A stretch of DNA of 64,000 nt from Rhododendron vialii (lineage: Eukaryota; Streptophyta; Magnoliopsida; Ericales; Ericaceae): NCBI RefSeq assembly GCF_030253575.1, contig NC_080569.1, positions 22,318,001 through 22,382,000 on the forward strand. Direction: 5' to 3'. This document shows positions 57,986 through 64,000 of the stretch, piece by piece. The position numbers and the translations under genes are program-made. The stretch's first letter is position 1; every line of letters begins with the position of its first letter. The notes below the pieces were generated by a model, which saw only the letters and a list, made by a program, of their open reading frames with translations, made no database searches and was not told where the DNA came from.

Positions 57986-59540
57986 ACCTAAGAACCTATA
58001 TCCACCTGTCAATTGTCATCCTTGCAATTTAAATGCAAGCAATATGTTTGGCTTGGGTTTTTGGCTTTTGGTTTCCTTCTTTTGTACTGTAGTTATTATT
58101 TTGTCTTTTCTGATCCTTAAATTTTGGGTTAACATTTTTTTTTGGGTAAACGTTTCATCATTATTCAATTAGTCAGATTGGAAAAGAAAAAATTATAGAC
58201 AAAAAAGTTTAAAAACTTTAATATGGAAGTAAGCAAAGAAAATTTTCTAACTTTTTTAATTCTGTAAAAACTTTTAATTGAGGTACATATGTTTTATGAC
58301 ATTTGACGTTCCTCCCAACGAAATGAGTTTGATTATAAATTATTTTTCACCAAAGATTTAAAAGTTTTCTAAAGTTAAAACAAGACGACGTGAAAATTTA
58401 GTTCAAACTGGGGGTGTGTGTGTGTGGGGTGGTGTTTAATTTTGTTCTTGAAATTTCATCTCATTTGCTAGTTTTGTGGATTGTTCGTACATTTCGCCCA
58501 GAAGAATCAGAAAATAAAAAATATGAAACGGGGGGGGGGGGGGGGGCTGGGGGGTAAGCTCATCTTATACTATATCATATTGGTTTGTTCTTGAACTATA
58601 TCATATTGGTTTGTTCTTGAAATTTCATCTCATGTGCTAGTTTTGTGTCAATGTTTTGTGGATTGTTCCTACGTCTTGACCAGAAGAATCAAAAAATATA
58701 AAATATGAACCAAACTAATGTTTTTCATTAAAAAGAAAAATAGATTAATTTTAAACCTTGCGAAGAACATTTGTCATACCGAAATCAGTATATATAACTT
58801 AAAGGTCCATTCATCTTGGAAAAAAACCACTTTGACACACGAATCCGAACCCATTTATTCCACTTGTCTCAAGATTAATGAATTCTTAAATCATATCTAC
58901 CGACGTCCAATACATAAGAATTTTTGTACAACTAATATTCTTGGCGCGGTATAAAGAGTGAAGGATTCAGCCTATCTTTGTGGAAATGGGAAGAATAAAA
59001 AAATGTGCCCTCTCTAGAAAAGAAAAGGAGGAATAAACCAAGACCATGTATAAAAGAAGGATTATTCCATTTGCACCATTTTGATTCCAGTTCCTCCACA
59101 CCATGAGTTTTGGAAATCAACAGCGACCACCACGAGTTCAAGATATAGCTAGCCACATACAAAATGGGATATACGCCGTACGTAAAACCAAAAAAGGAAT
59201 CGATTTTTAAACAAAACAATTCAAAAAGGGTTTGATTTTTAAACTGAAGTTTTTGGTGGGTGCTCACTCGACAGATTCCGTAGGACCCTACAATACTAGT
59301 CAAAGGCTCAAAGGACCATGATAGCAAAGTTTTTTTTCTGAGGTCATGGAGATCGCAATTATGGTTTCTTTTCTTTTCTTAAAAACAAAAGAAAAAGAAA
59401 AGAAATGGTGGGCTGATCGAGTAGATATCTCTTGTTTCCGCAGCACATCATGGCTGACTTTTTTGAATTGGACCACCACGAAAAGATGCGTAGTTAATGC
59501 ACTGAATTTGGACCATATCGATCGAATGGTTCATTTTATC
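57986..59540. other. Noncoding stretch with short duplications
   Basis: A segment of about 85-100 bases (TTGTTCTTGAAATTTCATCT ... CCAGAAGAATCA) occurs at about 58442 and 58611. ACTATATCATATTGGTTTGT is doubled at 58567 and 58594. A G run (about 18) lies at 58530-58548. No gene. Confidence 0.55.
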
Positions 59541-59559
59541 CGGACCCGGGACCCTGCCT

Positions 59560-59755
59560 AGTGGCATTCCTGCCAAGCGGTCAATCTGGCCGTTCATCTC
59601 GAAATCAACGGCTTGGATCGAAAAATCTTTTTCTTTTTCCTTTTTTTTATTTTAAAATCCTTTCGATACCTTTACATCTGGGCCGTTCAAAACACTTTTG
59701 GACGTCGAGATGTGCTCTGCACCCCTGCTTGGCAGGGTCTCCAGGTCCCGTTTAT
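59560..59755. mobile_element. Degenerate foldback MITE
   Basis: CCTGCCAAGCGGTCAATCTG and GGCCGTTCATCTCG on the left mirror CGAGATGTGCTCTGCACCCC and GCTTGGCAGG on the right. Weak inner pairing. Confidence 0.45.
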
Positions 59756-59863
59756 CCGGCTATCAGCGCAAACTCATTTCTAATTTGGATGAGGCTGCTT
59801 CCGGATTTTGTAGGAGGGTGTTCAAAAACTACTTTTACTATTATACTTGATATGCTCTGCTAA

Positions 59864-60490
59864 TCAATTACTAATAATTATGCACAAGATCTCATATATA
59901 TTAGTGTGATCAAATAACATAACGGTGCATAGAATCACAATTAACGAGTTTTCGTACTTTGAGCTAAGCCGACACCTTGATCCAATGATATACATCTGAA
60001 GGAAATCGAGGCAAATATAGCAGTTGGCATGAACAATTTTTTGAAAGATATTCTTCGATCTCATTTCGTCCCTATCTGTATATGATAAGCATTTTTATCG
60101 TAGTTATGAATCCGAATGAAAATTGTACAAACAAACTGGGATTCACTTAGAAATATTTTGAGTGTTAGTATCAAAATACTTTTTGTAGAAGGTGAATCTT
60201 GAAACATGGTTCAAGAAATTTAATGCTATGGATAGTAAATGAATACGTTTTATGTACTGTATGCAATGTAAATTTGAGAGAGAAGACATAGTACAATATT
60301 GATACCAATAGATTTTTCCTCTTTTTATTTTTTATTTATAGCATTATGAGTGTGGGTTAATTAATTTGTATGAGCTAGTGTGTTAGGTGTTCAACTATGA
60401 GTTACTACTTGGGATGATGGTTGTTCATATTATTAAGCAATATATTCAAAAAGAACCTACATAAAATTAATACTAGAAATTTCAAAAAAA
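59864..60490. other. Noncoding stretch
   Basis: AT-rich DNA with no recognised feature. Confidence 0.4.
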
Positions 60491-60499
60491 AATAAAAAA

Positions 60500-60730
60500 T
60501 GAGGATGTTAATTGCCCACCCAGCGGGGGTTCACAGCGTTCCTCGCGGCAGCTTCGGATTCATTAAGGTGTGGTGGCAGATCGGGTGAATCCTTTATAAA
60601 GATTGCCCACCTAGCTAACAAGAAAATTCTTTAGGTCTCGGGTGGCTTAGTGTCAGTGTGCTATTGATCCTTTTAATTTTTGTAATCTTTTATAAAGGTT
60701 AATAAATTCTTTTTGCTTAGAAAAAAAAAC
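60500..60730 (+). mobile_element. LINE 3' end
   Basis: A segment ending TATAAAGGTTAATAAATTCT, TTTTGCTTAG and A9 fits the LINE 3' ends of this window. No coding part. Confidence 0.45.
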
Positions 60731-61005
60731 TGTACACAGTACACCCAAGGCTGGGTGTGCAGTCGCCACTGATCAATCTTTCCACCCTAGATTAATTTTA
60801 ATATTTACATCTGGAATCTCACGAATGGAATGTTACAACAACCTAAAATTAATAAATTCTTTTTACTTAGAAAAAAAAAAAAAGTTGCACACCCAAGGAT
60901 GGGTGTGATGTGTGTGCAGTCGCCACTAATCAATCTTTCCACCCTAGATTAATTTTAATATTTACATCTGGAAATTTCTCACGAGTGGAATGTTACAACA
61001 ACCTA
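60702..61005 (+). repeat. Tandem duplication of a retroposon tail and its flank
   Basis: The block TTAATAAATTCTTTTTRCTT ... poly(A) ... CACCCAAGGNTGGGTGTG ... CAGTCGCCACTRATCAATCT ... ATGTTACAACAACCTA occurs twice in a row (about 60702-60850 and 60851-61005). Differences are few, mainly in poly(A) length. Confidence 0.85.
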
Positions 61006-61334
61006 CGCAACTTTAAATATTGGGGAGGTCCATATCAAATGAAAAAAAAAAATTCTATATAGTAATTTGTTTTTATGACATTGACTAAAGAAGCAAAAAT
61101 TTCCTCCATTCATTAATAGAGTGTCATCGAATCGGGATGAAATTTTGATTAGAAAACTATTTCTTTTTTACATACCGGTTTTTTTAAAATTTCCCACACT
61201 TATTGTTTTAATCAGAATTTTTTTTCTTATAAATCTTTGAAAATGATTATAAAGATTTAACGGATTAAGGGCACATCGGCAAAACGCCACCCGAGAACCA
61301 AACTCAAAAGAAGCCAATGAGCCAACCAAAACAT

Positions 61335-61720
61335 GAACCCGGGGTGAGTGTTGCGTAGCTCCGTGTTGCGCGGTCACCGGCATCGGTCCGACGATCGGAG
61401 ACGTCCATTGCGTAGAGCTCATCGAGTATTACAAGTGTTCCAAAAATCAACTCAATCAAATATCGTTAACTGCCTCATCGGAACACATATAACTTGAAAA
61501 GAAACAATGCAGTGGTTTTTGATCCAATGTTTCGTATCCATTAAGATTATTTTTTTTTTCAAGTTATATGTATTTCGATGAGGCACTTAACAATATTTGA
61601 TCGAATTGATTTTTGGTATACTTGTAGTGCTCCACGAGCTCTACACAGTGGATATCTCCAATCGTCGGACTGATGCCGACAAGGCTGCGCCGACGGCCGT
61701 GCAGCACCCACCCCGGTTCC
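61335..61720. mobile_element. Foldback MITE with 9-bp target duplication
   Basis: The left end GAACCCGGGGTGAGTGTTGC mirrors the right CACCCACCCCGGTTCC. CCAAAACAT flanks it exactly (61326-61334, 61721-61729). Long arms with GTCCGACGATCGGAGA and its reverse meet near 61530. Confidence 0.85.
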
Positions 61721-61817
61721 CCAAAACATCACAAAGAAAAAACAAAACCGAAACATTCATTGAATTTTCCCACACTTAACTATTCCAGAAAACCTATGTC
61801 AACTAAGAGCTGTGCTA

Positions 61818-62166
61818 CGTGCACAGACTGCTGTGCACAGCAGTCTTTTTCTCCCGCCCCGGATCGCAGAAAGATGATCGGAGCCGCTCATTTTGTTCAA
61901 AATATGTCGTTTAAGGTCTCTGTAAAAAATGAGCTTCGTTCGATATCGTTAGAGGCGTTAACAAAACACCCAAAATCACTTCAGAATTTAGCCTAAATTC
62001 TGAAGTGATTTTGGGTGTTTTGTTAACGCCTCTAACGATATCGAACGAAGCTCATTTTTTACAGAGACCTTAAACGACATATTTTGAACAAAATGAGCGG
62101 CTCCGATCATCTTTGTGCGACCCGGGGAGGGAGGAAAAGGCTGCTGTGCACAGCAGTCAGTGCACG
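61818..62166. mobile_element. Near-perfect palindromic foldback, about 350 bp
   Basis: The two arms meet at CAGAATTTAGCCTAAATTCTG (61982-62002) and are nearly identical over about 125 bases each side of the centre. The outer 45 bases are less well matched. Arm words are GATCGGAGCCGCTCATTTTG, GTTCAAAATATGTCGTTTAA and CGATATCGTTAGAGGCGTTA. The outer end CTGCTGTGCACAGCAG is itself a palindrome on each side. Same family as 18836-19222 and 31125-31345. Confidence 0.92.
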
Positions 62167-62646
62167 AATCATTTCTGGTCAACTAATTACCAAGCAATAT
62201 TATCTGTAACTTTGACTAGATCGGTGTAAAATATGACTTTTTCTGAACAATTTGTTGTTTTTCTCTCCCATTCGGTCAAGGATCGGTTCTCCCTTGATAT
62301 GATGCAAATTCAATGGAAACAGTACTGGAGCTCATTTTCTGAATTTTTTTTTTATTGTTTTTCAGTTTTTCTAGCCTTATGTTACTTATGCGTTAATTTT
62401 GATTCCATTGTTGAGTCGTTCAAACCTTGTTCGGTTTGAATTTTGAGAGAGATTTTTAAAAATAATATTATTACTAATGCGTTAATTTTGAGCCACATTC
62501 TTTCAAGTGGTTGTTGGCCACTCTAGTATAGTATAATCTGCTTGGCATGAAGTGGAGTGGTGTAAACTGGTGTGGTTTAAATACCATGTGCCCAGATGGA
62601 ACATGATTCTTTGGAGGATTTTCAGATTGTGTCTGTGTGCTATGTG
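62167..62646. other. Noncoding stretch
   Basis: No recognised gene. A phrase ACTAATGCGTTAATTTTGA near 62470 recurs in modified form near 62980 (GTGAGTTAATTTTGATTCTA, TTGTTGAGTCGTTCAA also at 62410), so a local duplication is likely. Confidence 0.4.
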
Positions 62647-62845
62647 GTAATGGGACTTGGCGGGCTGCTGTTCCTAAGATAGCAGCATTCACCAGCGCTC
62701 AATCTCACCGTCCAAAAGTGTTTTGAACTGTCCGATGAGTTCTTTTAAAATTTGGACCATTGATTGTCGAGACAAACGATGAAATTGGGCGATACTGACT
62801 GCTGCTATCCCTAAGGGACAGCAGCCCCCAAGTCGGCAGTAATGG
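62647..62845. mobile_element. MITE with GC-rich TIRs
   Basis: TGGGACTTGGCGGGCTGCTG followed by TTCCTAAGATAGCAGCA on the left mirrors TGCTGCTATCCCTAAGGGAC and AGCAGCCCCCAAGTCGGCAG on the right. No duplication fixed. Confidence 0.65.
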
Positions 62846-63444
62846 GGTGGAAAGCCATGACCGTCTATTCTTTGCCTATTCTTTTTCTGCTCAAATTTTG
62901 GTCATGTCTTATGCAAGAATGATGTGCATAGAGGGACAGTTGGTCAAATTTGGGGTCATTTATCATAATCTTTACTAGTGAGTTAATTTTGATTCTATTG
63001 TTGAGTCGTTCAATGATAATGTCGAAACCGTAAATTTGTGTCGTAAATTTTCTTCATAAGAGTTTCGAACTCTACACATGATCCAAGTTTTTAATGATGT
63101 CAACAAAGAACAGTTAATTTTTTTTTTTTTTTTTACCTTACCAAGTTCTTTATGATTTTATGCATAAAGTGGTTGTTTTGGTTGTGTTTTCTGGGCGTTA
63201 TAAAATTATTTTACCTTACCCAAAAACAAACAAACAGTTTTGATAATGTCATTATACCATGATCCAAGACCAATTAATTATTTCATGGTTACTTTAAGTG
63301 ATTTAAGCCCAATCCGTCTCCTCTAATGTGTTGGATTGGACCTAAGTAATGGGCTAATCCAGTATTTAACTGAAAGATCTGTTGAAGTCCAACTTAACCT
63401 TAAGCCCAATTTGTAAATTTTGGAAAGTGACAATTAGCTTAAAC

Positions 63445-63600
63445 CAAGGTTTTGAATCTTGTATCATATCGGCTGTTACGTACTGGTATTTACCAAATCC
63501 AGTACACTTTTAATTTTGTTCCGGTTGAAATACTGGTTGGAATTATACCTAATTTAAGCCTTAAACTAGTAAATGTAATTCTATAATAATGGTATCAAAG
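63445..63600 (+). mobile_element. Possible hAT left end
   Basis: CAAGGTTTTGAATCTTGTAT and following ATCGGC / GTACTGGTA words resemble the left end of the hAT element at 49356. No matching right end lies in the window. Confidence 0.35.
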
Positions 63601-63719
63601 AGCTGTGATTGAATCATTCCTTCATCTAGATTTATTTGGTCTCAAGTCACCATCCAATGCATTATGCAAAACGATAGCTACAACGGTCTCATTTCAATGA
63701 TTCAAACATTAATTTTGTA

Positions 63720-64000
63720 CTCCCTCCGTCCATTTTTTAGAGTTCAGTATTCCATTTTGGGCTGTCCCTTAATAAGTGTCCATTTTGTAAAGTTAGTAGG
63801 TAAAAGTTGGTGAATTTTTCATTTTGCCCCTAAAAGTAGATTTCATTTTGAAAAATTAGTGAGTAAAAATATAATAATGATATTTACATAGAGGGTAAGG
63901 AGAGAAAGTGGAAGTAAAAGTTAATGTGAAAGGTGTAATAATAATGTCTTTTTAATAAGTTGGAATTACGAAGCAAAATACTTAAAAAGGGACGGAGGGA
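63720..64000. mobile_element. Stowaway-type MITE, cut by the window end
   Basis: Starts CTCCCTCCGTCCATTTTTTA after TA at 63718-63719. The window ends inside the right terminus at AAAAAGGGACGGAGGGA. The termini are close to consensus, so it looks young. Confidence 0.88.

Noticed and set aside
1-64000. CRISPR array, bacterial operon or viral integration
   Set aside because: The direct repeats found are microsatellites, LTR repeats or degenerate tandem arrays without regular unique spacers. Gene structures are eukaryotic with introns. No viral capsid or replicase homology was seen.

Overview
The window looks like nuclear DNA of a flowering plant, probably a eudicot; I cannot place it more finely. 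The evidence is a plant-type 5'-adenylylsulfate reductase with a fused C-terminal thioredoxin-like domain, a GARP/G2-like transcription factor, a tRNA-Phe of plant type, and the mix of Copia, LTR-only, LINE, SINE, CACTA, hAT, Mutator-like, Stowaway and Helitron sequence. Four genes look intact: a small secreted glycine-rich protein (10297-10623, minus), a six-exon GARP/MYB-like factor with a C-terminal EAR motif (11943-16292, minus; the exons were joined by hand and encode 209 aa), tRNA-Phe(GAA) (32685-32757, plus) and a five-exon APS reductase (35703-38861, minus; 471 aa). These genes do not form a pathway; they are islands among mobile elements.

Layout. 1-7.5 kb: a complete non-autonomous CACTA element, an N-terminal SLY1 pseudogene split by a solo LTR, a MITE, two exons of a gene I cannot name and a Helitron 3' end. 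8-9.8 kb: a solo LTR. 10-16.4 kb: the glycine-rich protein and GARP genes. 17-23 kb: a Stowaway, a SINE, foldbacks and a decayed LINE. 23.4-30.5 kb: a defective Copia element with a 5-bp target duplication, split by a second solo LTR directly after its RT catalytic motif. 31-35 kb: MITEs, the tRNA, a Mutator-like element and a hAT-like element. 35.7-38.9 kb: APS reductase. 39.7-42.9 kb: a hAT element with a MITE inside it and a Helitron carrying the 3' exons of a beta-ketoacyl-ACP synthase I gene. 43.1-44.5 kb: a degenerate tandem array. 46.1-51.8 kb: a 5.7-kb Mutator-like element holding two Stowaways, a solo LTR, a hAT element with a captured SMC1 fragment, and a GC-rich foldback. 52.3-53.8 kb: another solo LTR. 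54-64 kb: foldback elements and short duplications.

The main theme is nested transposition with gene-fragment capture. Many element ends are fixed by target-site duplications visible in the sequence: AAC for CACTA; TTGAC, CATCT, CTAGA, CACAA and GCATG/ACATG for solo LTRs; CAAAC for Copia; several 9-bp duplications for Mutator-like elements; 8-bp duplications for hAT. The least expected signal is a shared design inside four solo LTRs: paired near-palindromes of the form GTA-NNNN-TAC about 21-24 bp apart, in two to three pairs. The four-base core differs between copies but tends to agree within a copy.
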